Below, in pieces: positions 17,579 through 25,825 of a stretch of DNA of 64,000 nt (its first letter is position 1; each line of letters begins with the position of its first letter). The translations under genes and the position numbers were made by a program. The stretch is from contig VGCZ01000022.1 in the NCBI GenBank assembly GCA_016869975.1, positions 26,948-90,947 on the forward strand, given 5' to 3'. The notes beneath the pieces were generated by a model. The model was not told the DNA's origin. It searched no databases and saw only the letters and a list, made by a program, of their open reading frames with translations. The stretch is from Alphaproteobacteria bacterium. GTDB lineage: Bacteria; Pseudomonadota; Alphaproteobacteria; Reyranellales; Reyranellaceae.

Positions 17579-19450
17579 GTGTTTGATGTAGTACAGGTTC
17601 AGAGCGGCGGCCGGGTGGTGATCGATCGGTCGCGGGATGACAAGCTCACCCCGTTCGGCAAGGCGACGTTGTCCGACCGTTATCTGATGCCGGGCGAAAG
17701 CTATCAGGATCTCTTCGCGCGCGTGGCGTCGGCCTACGCCGACGACGATGCGCATGCCCAGCGCTTGTACGACTACATCTCAAATCTCTGGTTCATGCCG
17801 GCGACGCCGGTGCTGTCCAACGGCGGCACCAAGCGCGGCCTGCCGATCTCCTGCTTCCTCAACGAGTCCGACGATTCGCTCGAGGGCATCGTCAAGCTAT
17901 GGAACGAGAACGTCTGGCTGGCGGCGCGTGGCGGCGGCATCGGCTCCTACTGGGGCAACCTGCGCTCGATCGGCGAGAAGGTCGGCATGAACGGCAAGAC
18001 GTCGGGCGTCGTGCCGTTCATCCGCGTCATGGATTCGCTCACGCTCGCGATCTCGCAGGGCTCGCTGCGCCGCGGCTCGGCTGCGGTTTACATCCCCGTC
18101 AGCCATCCCGAGATCGAGGAGTTCATCGAGATCCGCCGTGCCAATGGCGGCGATCCCAACCGCAAGGCACTCAACCTGCATCACGGCATTCTCATCCCCG
18201 ACTCCTTCATGCGCGCGGTCGAGAACGACGAGGAGTGGGCGCTGACCTCGCCCAAGGACGGCGCGCCGCTGCGCAAGATCTCGGCCCGTGGTCTGTGGAT
18301 CCGCATCCTGCAGGCGCGCATCGAGACCGGCGAGCCCTACATCATCTTCATCGACCACGTGAACAAGAACCTGCCCGAGCATCAGAAGCTCGCCGGCCTG
18401 CAGGTCAAGACGTCGAACCTGTGCAGCGAGATCACGCTGCCCACCGGCATCGACCGCTTCGGCAAGGAGCGCACGGCGGTGTGCTGCCTCTCCTCGCTGA
18501 ACCTCGAGACCTATTTCGAGTGGCACGAGCATCCGATGTTCATCGAGGACGTGATGCGCTTCCTCGACAACGTGCTGCAGGGTTTCATCGAGGACGCCAG
18601 CGGCGACTTCCAGCGCGCCACCTATTCGGCGATGCGCGAGCGCAGCGTCGGCCTGGGCGTGATGGGTTTCCACTCCTTCCTGCAGGCCAACAACATCCCG
18701 CTCGAGTCGGTGATGGCCAAGGTGTGGAACAAGAAGATGTTCAAGCACATCAAGGCCGGCGTCGACGCCGCCTCGGTGGCCTTGGCCGAGCAGCGCGGCG
18801 CCTGCCCCGACGCCGCCGATTTCGGCATCATGGAGCGCTTCTCCAACAAGCTGGCGATCGCGCCCACCGCGTCGATCTCGATCATCTGCGGCGGCGCCTC
18901 GCCCGGCATCGAGCCGGTGGCGGCCAACGTCTTCATGCACAAGACGCTCAGCGGCTCGTTCAGCGTGCGCAATCCCTACCTCCAGAAGGTATTGGCGCAG
19001 AAGGGCCGCGACGACGAGGAGACCTGGACCTCGATCACCCTGAACCAGGGTTCGGTGCAGCATCTCGACTTCTTCGACGACCACGAGAAGGCGGTGTTCA
19101 AGACCGCCTTCGAGCTCGACCAGCGCTGGCTGATCGAACACGCCGCCGACCGCACGCCGCACATCTGCCAGTCGCAGTCGCTCAACATCTTCCTGCCCGG
19201 CGACGTGCACAAACGCGACCTGCACCAGATCCACATGATGGCCTGGAAGCGGGGCGTGAAGACGCTCTATTACTGCCGCTCGCTCAGCATCCAGCGCGCG
19301 GAGGCGGTGTCGGGAGACATCGCCGGTTCCTCGGTCGCGATGCCCCCTCCCTACAAGAACGGCGCCGACGCCCCCTCGGAACTGCCGCTGGCCGCGATGG
19401 CCACCCAGGAGAACAGCAACAACTACGAGGAATGCCTCGCCTGCCAATGA
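17579..19450 (+). CDS. nrdA: Ribonucleoside-diphosphate reductase, alpha subunit (class I, no ATP cone)
   Basis: Reduces ribonucleotides to deoxyribonucleotides with the beta subunit. It has 623 residues. Active-site cysteines are Cys92 (PISCFLN), Cys282 in SNLCSEI (thiyl radical) and Cys302 in VCCLSSLNLE. The radical-transfer tyrosine pair is in KTLYYCRS, and the C-terminal shuttle cysteines are in EECLACQ. The protein begins almost at the catalytic barrel, and no N-terminal ATP-cone domain is visible, so the usual dATP activity switch is missing. The start is GTG 17579 after GGGGG; an upstream start is not supported. nrdB follows after 89 bases. Confidence 0.95.
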   Translation: MFDVVQVQSGGRVVIDRSRDDKLTPFGKATLSDRYLMPGESYQDLFARVASAYADDDAHAQRLYDYISNLWFMPATPVLSNGGTKRGLPISCFLNESDDSLEGIVKLWNENVWLAARGGGIGSYWGNLRSIGEKVGMNGKTSGVVPFIRVMDSLTLAISQGSLRRGSAAVYIPVSHPEIEEFIEIRRANGGDPNRKALNLHHGILIPDSFMRAVENDEEWALTSPKDGAPLRKISARGLWIRILQARIETGEPYIIFIDHVNKNLPEHQKLAGLQVKTSNLCSEITLPTGIDRFGKERTAVCCLSSLNLETYFEWHEHPMFIEDVMRFLDNVLQGFIEDASGDFQRATYSAMRERSVGLGVMGFHSFLQANNIPLESVMAKVWNKKMFKHIKAGVDAASVALAEQRGACPDAADFGIMERFSNKLAIAPTASISIICGGASPGIEPVAANVFMHKTLSGSFSVRNPYLQKVLAQKGRDDEETWTSITLNQGSVQHLDFFDDHEKAVFKTAFELDQRWLIEHAADRTPHICQSQSLNIFLPGDVHKRDLHQIHMMAWKRGVKTLYYCRSLSIQRAEAVSGDIAGSSVAMPPPYKNGADAPSELPLAAMATQENSNNYEECLACQ

Positions 19451-19539
19451 GGCCCCGACCAGCCTTGACCGCGCCGCCGTCCCGTTCCTGAGGGAGGGCG
19501 GCGCGGACACTCCTCAGCACTCCGTCCGTATCGGCCGCC

Positions 19540-20499
19540 ATGTCCCTGCTCGACGCCAAGCCCATCTACAAGCCGTTCAACTATCCCTGGGCCTATGAGG
19601 CCTGGCACACCCAGCAGCGTATCCATTGGCTGCCGGAGGAAGTGCCGCTGGCCGACGACGTCAAGGATTGGCGCAACAAGCTCTCCGACTCCGAGCGGCA
19701 TCTGCTGACGCAGATCTTCCGCTTCTTTACCCAGGCCGATGTCGAGGTGAACAACTGCTACATGAAGCACTATTCCAGGGTCTTCAAACCCACGGAAGTG
19801 CAGATGATGCTCTCGGCCTTCTCGGCGATGGAGACGGTGCACATCGCCGCCTACAGCCATCTGCTCGACACCATCGGCATGCCTGAGAGCGAGTACACGG
19901 CCTTCCTCCGCTACAAGGAGATGAAGGACAAGTACGACTACATGCAGGGCTTCAACGTTGACTCGAAGGAGGACATCGCCAAGACCTTGGCGGTGTTCGG
20001 TGCCTTCACCGAGGGCCTGCAGCTCTTCGCGTCGTTCGCCATGCTGCTGAACTTCCCGCGCTTCAACAAGATGAAGGGCATGGGCCAGATCGTCTCGTGG
20101 TCGGTGCGCGACGAGACCCTGCACTGCAACTCGATGATCCGCCTGTTCCGCACCTTCATCTCGGAGAACCCGGAGATCTGGACCGAGGAGCTGCGGCGCG
20201 AGCTCTACGTCGCCTGCGCCACTATCGTCGACCACGAGGACGCCTTCATCGACCTCGCCTTCGAGATGGGCGGCGTCGAGGGCATGACCGCCGAGGACGT
20301 CAAGAAGTACATCCGCTTCATCGCCGATAGGCGCCTGAACCAGCTCGGCCTGCAGCCGATCTTCCGCACCGAGAAGAACCCGCTGCCCTGGATCGACGCC
20401 ATGCTCAACGCCGTCGAGCACACGAATTTCTTCGAGAACCGCGCGACCGAGTACTCCAAGGCCTCGACCCGGGGGACCTGGGAGGAAGCGTTCGCGTAA
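19540..20499 (+). CDS. nrdB: Ribonucleoside-diphosphate reductase, beta subunit
   Basis: Radical-generating dimetal subunit of class I ribonucleotide reductase, 319 residues. Ferritin-like ligands are visible: Asp in FFTQADVEV, the ExxH in SAMETVHIAAYSH, and later Glu residues with WSVRDETLHCNS. The tyrosine in AAYSHLLDTIG aligns with the radical Tyr of E. coli NrdB, so this is a tyrosyl-radical enzyme rather than the Phe-type class Ic. No ATP-cone domain is attached here either. It follows nrdA on the same strand. Confidence 0.95.
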   Translation: MSLLDAKPIYKPFNYPWAYEAWHTQQRIHWLPEEVPLADDVKDWRNKLSDSERHLLTQIFRFFTQADVEVNNCYMKHYSRVFKPTEVQMMLSAFSAMETVHIAAYSHLLDTIGMPESEYTAFLRYKEMKDKYDYMQGFNVDSKEDIAKTLAVFGAFTEGLQLFASFAMLLNFPRFNKMKGMGQIVSWSVRDETLHCNSMIRLFRTFISENPEIWTEELRRELYVACATIVDHEDAFIDLAFEMGGVEGMTAEDVKKYIRFIADRRLNQLGLQPIFRTEKNPLPWIDAMLNAVEHTNFFENRATEYSKASTRGTWEEAFA

Positions 20500-20590
20500 C
20501 CGCGTTGCGCCACGCGCTCGCGCGTGGCATCTGTGACATGGTCGCCGCGGCGAGTTCCTCCGCCGCGCCGCCATCGAGAAAGAACAACGA

Positions 20591-21535
20591 ATGCCGATCA
20601 CGCGCACGATCGGATGGTGTATCGCCGCTGGCTTGCTGGGCACCGTGCTGGTGGCGCGGGCGCAGCAGCCTGCTCCCGCGCCGCCGCCCAAGCCGCCGGA
20701 GTTATCTGGCTACGCCATTTCCTACGCCATCACCATCGACAAGACGCCGGGCGATATCCACGCCGAGGCGCAGCTTTCGGAGACCTGGACGCGCACCTGC
20801 GACGCCTGGAGCTATGGTGGCGCGCTGTATCACGCCATCGACAAGGGCATCAAGGGCCGCCGCGGCGAGGACCAGCCATTCAGCGACCAGGTCAGTATCT
20901 ACAACGAGCGCCTGAATTTCACCGAGAGCCTCGATGGCGATCGGCTGGGCTATCGCGCGCAATACATGGCCAATTCGCGCGGCGATCCGGCCGAGGGCGC
21001 AGCCTTCTTCGGTGGGCCGGACAAGAAGGGCACGCTACAGGTGCGCGCTGGCAGGGTGCCGCGCGAAGTGGCGCTGCCGCCGGGTAATGTCGGGCCGGTG
21101 ATGGCCCGCCGCCTGCTGCTGGAGCAGCTGCGCGCCGACCATCCCGGCCCCTGGTACGTCTCGACCGTCGATCTGGTGCGCTTCCAGATGCCGATCGACC
21201 TGAAGATCGAGCGCACGGCGCCGGGGGCGTTCCGGGAAGCGGTCAGCACCGTCGGCACGCTCAAGGACGCGCCGCCGCCGGACCCCAAGGCGCCGAAGCC
21301 GCCCAAGGGCAAGGCGCCGGCCGCGCCGAGCCAAATCCGCGAGATGCCACCCTTGCTCAAGGGCTATCGCTGGGTTCTGAAGCAGACTTCCAACACCTTG
21401 GGCGAACGTGGCGAGGCGGTGTTCGAGATCTACGAAAGCGGTGTCATCACGCGCATGAACTTCAAGCGCGAGGGAATCGAGATGAAGGCCGTGATCAAGG
21501 AAATCACCGAGTTCCCCAACCCCAAGTGCGACTGA
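20591..21535 (+). CDS. EipB-like cell-envelope integrity protein (DUF1849)
   Basis: Predicted periplasmic protein of 314 residues with signal sequence MPITRTIGWCIAAGLLGTVL followed by ARAQ and a Pro-rich linker. The core has a conserved-looking TCDAWSY segment, ESLDGDRLGYRAQY, and a second Cys at the C-terminal PNPKCD. This pattern (a spiral beta fold with two distant cysteines) resembles EipB/DUF1849, which supports envelope integrity in Brucella and relatives. An inserted Pro/Lys-rich stretch at about residues 226-250 (PPPDPKAPKPPKGKAPAAP) is unusual. Assignment is from sequence pattern only. Confidence 0.65.
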   Translation: MPITRTIGWCIAAGLLGTVLVARAQQPAPAPPPKPPELSGYAISYAITIDKTPGDIHAEAQLSETWTRTCDAWSYGGALYHAIDKGIKGRRGEDQPFSDQVSIYNERLNFTESLDGDRLGYRAQYMANSRGDPAEGAAFFGGPDKKGTLQVRAGRVPREVALPPGNVGPVMARRLLLEQLRADHPGPWYVSTVDLVRFQMPIDLKIERTAPGAFREAVSTVGTLKDAPPPDPKAPKPPKGKAPAAPSQIREMPPLLKGYRWVLKQTSNTLGERGEAVFEIYESGVITRMNFKREGIEMKAVIKEITEFPNPKCD

Positions 21536-22149
21536 GCGCCGCCGACGCCATCGCCGCGCTGTTCGAGTCCCGCCCGCGCGGCGAGCGGCGCGCTCTCGCC
21601 GACGCCGATCTGCTGGTGCGCGCCGCCGTGCCCAGCGACGGCGATTGGCGGGGATGCTTCACGATCAAGCGCAGCGGTGCGCGTCTGTTCGGGGCGGGCT
21701 TCCGCACCGGCGATCTCGGCCATGCGTTCTTTCGCGACCAGGCACGGCGCGGTCACATTCTGATCGTCGAGAGCCGCGCCGGCCGAAGGTTGGGCTTCGT
21801 CATCGTCGTGCGTGAAGGCCGCGATCTGGAGCTGCAGAACATCTACATGCGCTACGAGGCGTCCGGCCGCGGCGTCGGCCGGCTGATGATGGACGGCGTG
21901 CTGGCGTTTGCCGCGAGGATCACCGCGTCGCGCGTGACGCTGCTGACCAGCGGCACCGCGCCCTGGAACCGCCGCTGGTACGAGAGCGTCGGCTTTCGCC
22001 GCTGGCCGATCGGCGTGGCGATGCCGCGCTATCTGTACAAGGCGCATCGCGAAGAGGTGCGGCGGCTGGGCATCCAGCGCAGCCCGCACGCCCGCGCGCG
22101 CATCGTGATGGTGCTGGGACCGCCGGCGTCCCGCCGGCTCTCCTATTGA
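21526..22149 (+). CDS. GNAT-family N-acetyltransferase
   Basis: Likely acetyl-CoA-dependent acetyltransferase, 207 residues. The acetyl-CoA loop is in EASGRGVGRLMMDGVL (R-G-x-G-x-L type), preceded by the beta strand ELQNIYMRYE and followed by WNRRWYESVGFRRWP, the usual C-terminal GNAT block. It starts at GTG 21526, inside the last codons of the EipB-like gene (10-base overlap), so translation is probably coupled. The substrate is unknown. The basic C-terminal tail overlaps the left arm of an inverted repeat. Confidence 0.75.
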   Translation: MRLSAADAIAALFESRPRGERRALADADLLVRAAVPSDGDWRGCFTIKRSGARLFGAGFRTGDLGHAFFRDQARRGHILIVESRAGRRLGFVIVVREGRDLELQNIYMRYEASGRGVGRLMMDGVLAFAARITASRVTLLTSGTAPWNRRWYESVGFRRWPIGVAMPRYLYKAHREEVRRLGIQRSPHARARIVMVLGPPASRRLSY

Positions 22150-22173
22150 TGCCGGCGAGACGCCGGCGGTCCC
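22116..22173. repeat. GC-rich palindromic repeat
   Basis: Perfect 15-bp arms GGGACCGCCGGCGTC (22116-22130) and its complement (22159-22173) enclose a 28-base loop that itself carries a GCCGGC pair. It spans the convergent ends of the acetyltransferase and monooxygenase genes. The shape suggests a REP-type element. There is no T-tract for a classical terminator. Confidence 0.65.
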
Positions 22174-22180
22174 AAAGACG

Positions 22181-23431
22181 TCAGCTCCCGGCCGCGAGCT
22201 TCAGCAGGCTTTCCTTGTCGTAGAGCGCGATGCGCTTGTAGTCGCCGACGATGCTCTCGAGCTCGGCCGCGGGTAGCACCGCCTCGAGATCGGTGAAGCC
22301 GTCCGGCGCACGCTCCTCGACGAGGTCGAGCATCCGGTCGAGTCCGTGCTTGCGGTTGCTCTCGACGATGCGCGCGGTGGGCGGCAGGCGGCGTGACTCA
22401 TAGCGCTTCAGCGCCGCGACCGGATCGGCCTCTTCCGTGATCGCGATGGTAAGCGCCTCGCCATCGATGATCGCCTGCGTGGCACCGTTGGAGCCGATGG
22501 GATACATCGGATGCGCCGCGTCGCCCAGCAAGGTGACGCGATCGTGGCTCCAGCGCGGCAGCGGATCGCGATCGACCATCGGGAACTCGAAGATCGCGCT
22601 GGCCGAGCGGATGATTCTGGGCACGTCGATCCAGCCAAAATTCCAGCCCGCGAATTTCGGCAGGATGTCGTTGGCGTCGCCCGGCTTGTTCCAGTCCTCG
22701 CGCGGCGGCGTGGTGCCGTCGCCGAGATAGAGGTCGGCGATCCAGTTGATCAGCGCCTTGCCACCCTCGGCATGCCGGCGCGAGATCGGGTAGCAAACGA
22801 ATTTCTGGCGGTGGTGGCCGGCCTGCACCATCGAGCGGCCGGTAAGGAAGGGCGCGCCTTCGCTGACGCCGCGCCACATCATCACGCCCTGCCAGCGCGG
22901 CGGGCCTTCATCGGGATAGAACGTCGCGCGCACCGTCGAGTGGATACCGTCGGCGCCGATCAGGATGTCGGCGCGGTCCTCGCCAACGGCGTTGCCGTCG
23001 CGGTCGACGAAATGCGCTGTGACGCCATCCGCCGTCTGCTCGAACCGCGCCAGGCGATGGCCCGGGCGGATGCTGTCGGCGCTCAGCCGCTTCGTCGCGG
23101 CGTTGAGCAGCGCCATCTGCAGATCGCCGCGATGGATCGAGAACTGCGGCCAGGGATAGCCGCCGTCGAGCCCGCGTGGATCGCGCCAGATCGGCTGGCC
23201 GTGGCGATTGGCGAAGACCAGCTCGGCGGTGCGGATCGCCACCCGGTCGAGATCGTCGACCAGGCCGAGCTTCGAGAGGATGCGCACGGCGCTGGGTTGC
23301 ACGTTGATGCCGACGCCCAGAGCGCGGATCTCGCCGACCGCTTCGTAGACGCGCACCTGATGGCCGGCCGCCCGCAGGCAGAGCGCGGCGCTCAGCCCGC
23401 CGATGCCACCACCGACGATGATCGCCCGCAT
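22181..23431 (-). CDS. FAD-dependent aromatic monooxygenase (PHBH-fold)
   Basis: NAD(P)H-dependent flavoprotein hydroxylase of 416 residues. FAD contacts are visible in order: IIVGGGIGGLSAALCLRAAG (dinucleotide fold at residue 4), DILIGADGIHSTVRATF (DG motif) and VTLLGDAAHPMYPIGSNG (GD motif). The family includes salicylate and 6-hydroxynicotinate hydroxylases and PhzS-like enzymes. The C-terminal half varies, so the substrate is open. It ends three bases before the DUF971 gene on the same strand and may be the last gene of that transcript. Confidence 0.9.
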   Translation of the reverse strand: MRAIIVGGGIGGLSAALCLRAAGHQVRVYEAVGEIRALGVGINVQPSAVRILSKLGLVDDLDRVAIRTAELVFANRHGQPIWRDPRGLDGGYPWPQFSIHRGDLQMALLNAATKRLSADSIRPGHRLARFEQTADGVTAHFVDRDGNAVGEDRADILIGADGIHSTVRATFYPDEGPPRWQGVMMWRGVSEGAPFLTGRSMVQAGHHRQKFVCYPISRRHAEGGKALINWIADLYLGDGTTPPREDWNKPGDANDILPKFAGWNFGWIDVPRIIRSASAIFEFPMVDRDPLPRWSHDRVTLLGDAAHPMYPIGSNGATQAIIDGEALTIAITEEADPVAALKRYESRRLPPTARIVESNRKHGLDRMLDLVEERAPDGFTDLEAVLPAAELESIVGDYKRIALYDKESLLKLAAGS

Positions 23432-23435
23432 GCGC

Positions 23436-23822
23436 TCAGGGATCGCGGCTCAGCCCGCGATAGAGCAGGGCGGCGAGATAGGTGTCCCACTTTTCCTTGT
23501 GCTTGCTGCCAAGCTCGTGGAGGTAGGCCCAGCTGTAGATGCCGGTGTCGTGCTTGTCGTCGAAGCGGATACGGATGGCGTAGTTGCCGACCGGCTCGAT
23601 GGCGTCGATGCGCACGTGGCGGCGGCCGGGGACGATCTTCTTCTGATCGGCGCTGTGGCCCTGCACCTCGGCCGAGGGGCTCTCGACGCGCAGATACTCG
23701 GCCGAATAGGTGAATTTGCGGCCGTCCTCGAAATCGACCTCCAGCCGTCCCTCGTCGCGGAACAGGCGGATCTCGGCCGGCCAGGGTTGCGTGCCGGCGC
23801 GCGGCGCCTCTGCCAGGCTCAT
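23436..23822 (-). CDS. DUF971 (gamma-butyrobetaine-hydroxylase-like N-terminal domain) protein
   Basis: Small cytoplasmic protein of 128 residues. [38 protein letters not shown] and [11 protein letters not shown] are the DUF971 blocks. In larger proteins this domain precedes a dioxygenase domain, which is absent here. Stand-alone copies are common in proteobacteria and have been linked to iron-sulfur handling, though the role is unsettled. It overlaps the Trm112-like gene by four bases (ATGA). Confidence 0.88.
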   Translation of the reverse strand: MSLAEAPRAGTQPWPAEIRLFRDEGRLEVDFEDGRKFTYSAEYLRVESPSAEVQGHSADQKKIVPGRRHVRIDAIEPVGNYAIRIRFDDKHDTGIYSWAYLHELGSKHKEKWDTYLAALLYRGLSRDP

Positions 23823-24028
23823 GGCGTATCCTCCAGCCGGCGCGCCTCGCCCGGCAGCATGATCGGGATGCCGTCGCGAATCGGATAGGCCAGCCCGGCG
23901 CGGCGGCTGATCAGCTCGCCGGCGGCGGCGTCGAACTCCAGCGGCCCGTGGGTCACCGGGCAGACCAGGATCTCGAGCAGCTTCGGGTCGATGCCGACCT
24001 TGCCGGCCGGCGTTTCGGGAGGGGACAT
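23819..24028 (-). CDS. Trm112-like small protein (UPF0434/YcaR type)
   Basis: Protein of 69 residues with [14 protein letters not shown] and [13 protein letters not shown], the conserved blocks of the Trm112 family. Only one of the classical zinc cysteines is present, as in many bacterial members, so zinc binding is doubtful. In bacteria the role is uncertain, proposed as a partner of methyltransferases. It is translationally coupled to the DUF971 gene and downstream of the LON-domain gene. Confidence 0.88.
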   Translation of the reverse strand: MSPPETPAGKVGIDPKLLEILVCPVTHGPLEFDAAAGELISRRAGLAYPIRDGIPIMLPGEARRLEDTP

Positions 24029-24070
24029 GCGACGCTCCGGACGCTTGGCGTTCCCTATAGCACGGCGGGG

Positions 24071-24781
24071 TTAGTGGCGCGACGGCGTCTGCGGTCCGCC
24101 GCCGCCCATCGCCGCCATCTCCAGCAGCGCGATCAGCAGGCGCGCCCGCGCCGAGCCGTCGGGCGCCTCGAGCAAAGCCTGCTTCTCCGTCGGCGCGAAA
24201 GGGCAGACCATGGCGAGCGAGGTCACCAGGTTGTCGTCGCCGGCGCGCTTCAGCCCGCTCCAGTCGCCCTGCAGCTTGCGCGCCCGGAAGAAGCCCTCCA
24301 GCGCCGACATTAGCCTGGGACGGTCGAGCTCCATCGCCATGTCGTCGCCATCGAGATCGCCGCGATAGCGCTCGTAATTCGGGATCACGCGGCGATAGCC
24401 ATTGGCGTGCGTCGCCAGCTCCTTGCCGGTCTCGAAGCGGATCAGCCCGGCGAGGGTGACCAGCAGGCGCCCGTCATCGGTCTCGGAAAAGGCGACGATG
24501 CGGCCGGCGCAGCCCACGCCCTCGACCTGCGGCGGGCCGCTGTCGTCGGGCAGGCCGTCGCCGGCGAAGCCGCCGGGCATGGTCGGCTGCAGCATGCCGA
24601 TCATGCGCGCGCCGGCCAGGGCGTCGAAGAACATCGCGAGGTAGCGCGGCTCGAAGATGTTTAGCGGCAGCCGGCCGCCCGGCAGCAGCAGCACGCCGCT
24701 CAGCGGGAAGATCGGCAGCACTTCGGGCAATTGCTCGAAGGCCGGATCAAACGGGTTGCTCGATACTCGGCGCTCGCTCAC
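24071..24781 (-). CDS. LON substrate-binding-domain protein
   Basis: Stand-alone N-terminal domain of Lon-type proteases, 236 residues and without ATPase or protease domains. LPIFPLSGVLLLPGGRLPLN, IFEPRYLAMFFDAL and RIVAFSETDDGRLLVTLAG are diagnostic. Such proteins are thought to bind unfolded or tagged proteins, but the role is unproven. The start is GTG 24781 with GGAGG upstream. It lies 19 bases after the thioredoxin-like gene, which suggests one operon related to protein quality control. Confidence 0.9.
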   Translation of the reverse strand: MSERRVSSNPFDPAFEQLPEVLPIFPLSGVLLLPGGRLPLNIFEPRYLAMFFDALAGARMIGMLQPTMPGGFAGDGLPDDSGPPQVEGVGCAGRIVAFSETDDGRLLVTLAGLIRFETGKELATHANGYRRVIPNYERYRGDLDGDDMAMELDRPRLMSALEGFFRARKLQGDWSGLKRAGDDNLVTSLAMVCPFAPTEKQALLEAPDGSARARLLIALLEMAAMGGGGPQTPSRH

Positions 24782-24800
24782 CGCGCGCCTCCGCGTCGGC

Positions 24801-25721
24801 TCAGGAGAACAGGATCGAGGACAGCCGCTTGCGCCCCTCGACGCTCAGCGGATCGGCGAAGCCCAGCGCCTCGAAGAACTTCAGCAGCTGCTTGCGCGCG
24901 GCCTCGTCGTTCCATTTGCGGTCGAGCTTGATCGAGGTCAGCAGATGGTCGAGCGCCTCCTGGCGGCGGCCATTGGCGTAGAGCGCCATGGCGAGGTCGT
25001 AGCGCGCCTGGTGATCCTTCTCGTTGGCCGCGACCTTGGCCTCCAGCTCGCCCACCGGGCCGGCGTCGGCGGCCTGCTCGGCGAGGTCGACCGCCGACTT
25101 GGCGGCGACGATATCGGCGTGCTTGGCGAGCTCCGGCGTCAGCGAGGCCAGCAGCTCCTTGGCGCCCTCGACGTCCTCGGTGGCGAGGCGGACCTTGACC
25201 AGCCCGGCGATGGCTGGCGCCGATTCCGGCTCCTGCTGCAAGATCGCGTCGTAGACTTGCGCCGCCTGCGCCACGTCGCCGTCAGCCAATGCCTTCTTGG
25301 CGGCCTCGAGGGCCGCGGCCATCTCCTCGGCGCCCGGCGGGCCGCCGGTGGCCTGCACCAGGCGGTCGATGAACTGCTTGACCTGGCTCTCGGGCAGGGC
25401 GCCGACGAAGCCGTCGACCGGGCGGCCCTGGAAGAAGGCATAGACGGCGGGGATCGACTGGATGCGCAGCTGCTGCGCCAGCATCTGGTTCTCGTCGATA
25501 TTGATCTTCACCAGCTCGACGGCGCCCTTGGCGGCCTTGACCTGCTTCTCGATGATCGGGCCCAGCGTCTTGCACGGCCCGCACCACGGCGCCCAGAAAT
25601 CGACGATCACCGGCCGCGTGCGGCTGGCGTCGATCACGTCCTTGGCGAACTTCTTCTGGTCGGAGTCCTTGACGAGGTCGGCGCCGCCAGCCGGCGCGCC
25701 GCCACCGATGATCTGATCCAT
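24801..25721 (-). CDS. cnoX: Thioredoxin-TPR holdase (CnoX/YbbN family)
   Basis: Thioredoxin fold followed by a TPR-like helical region, 306 residues. The redox motif is C47-G-P-C50 in DFWAPWCGPCK, a complete thioredoxin active site (E. coli CnoX has lost it). The C-terminal two thirds hold repeated helices such as ALEAAKKALADGDVAQAAQV and RQEALDHLLTSI. The protein probably protects unfolded proteins during oxidative stress, passing clients to chaperones. First gene of the run ending at 22181; an AGAGGG site precedes the ATG. Confidence 0.9.
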   Translation of the reverse strand: MDQIIGGGAPAGGADLVKDSDQKKFAKDVIDASRTRPVIVDFWAPWCGPCKTLGPIIEKQVKAAKGAVELVKINIDENQMLAQQLRIQSIPAVYAFFQGRPVDGFVGALPESQVKQFIDRLVQATGGPPGAEEMAAALEAAKKALADGDVAQAAQVYDAILQQEPESAPAIAGLVKVRLATEDVEGAKELLASLTPELAKHADIVAAKSAVDLAEQAADAGPVGELEAKVAANEKDHQARYDLAMALYANGRRQEALDHLLTSIKLDRKWNDEAARKQLLKFFEALGFADPLSVEGRKRLSSILFS

Positions 25722-25825
25722 GAATTAAGCCCTCTTTGCGCCGGAATGTGGCGGCTGCACCAGGGAATTGCAAGCCGGCCCGGGCCTTGCATTCCAGCCC
25801 CGCAGCCGCCAGAAACGGCGCCGGG

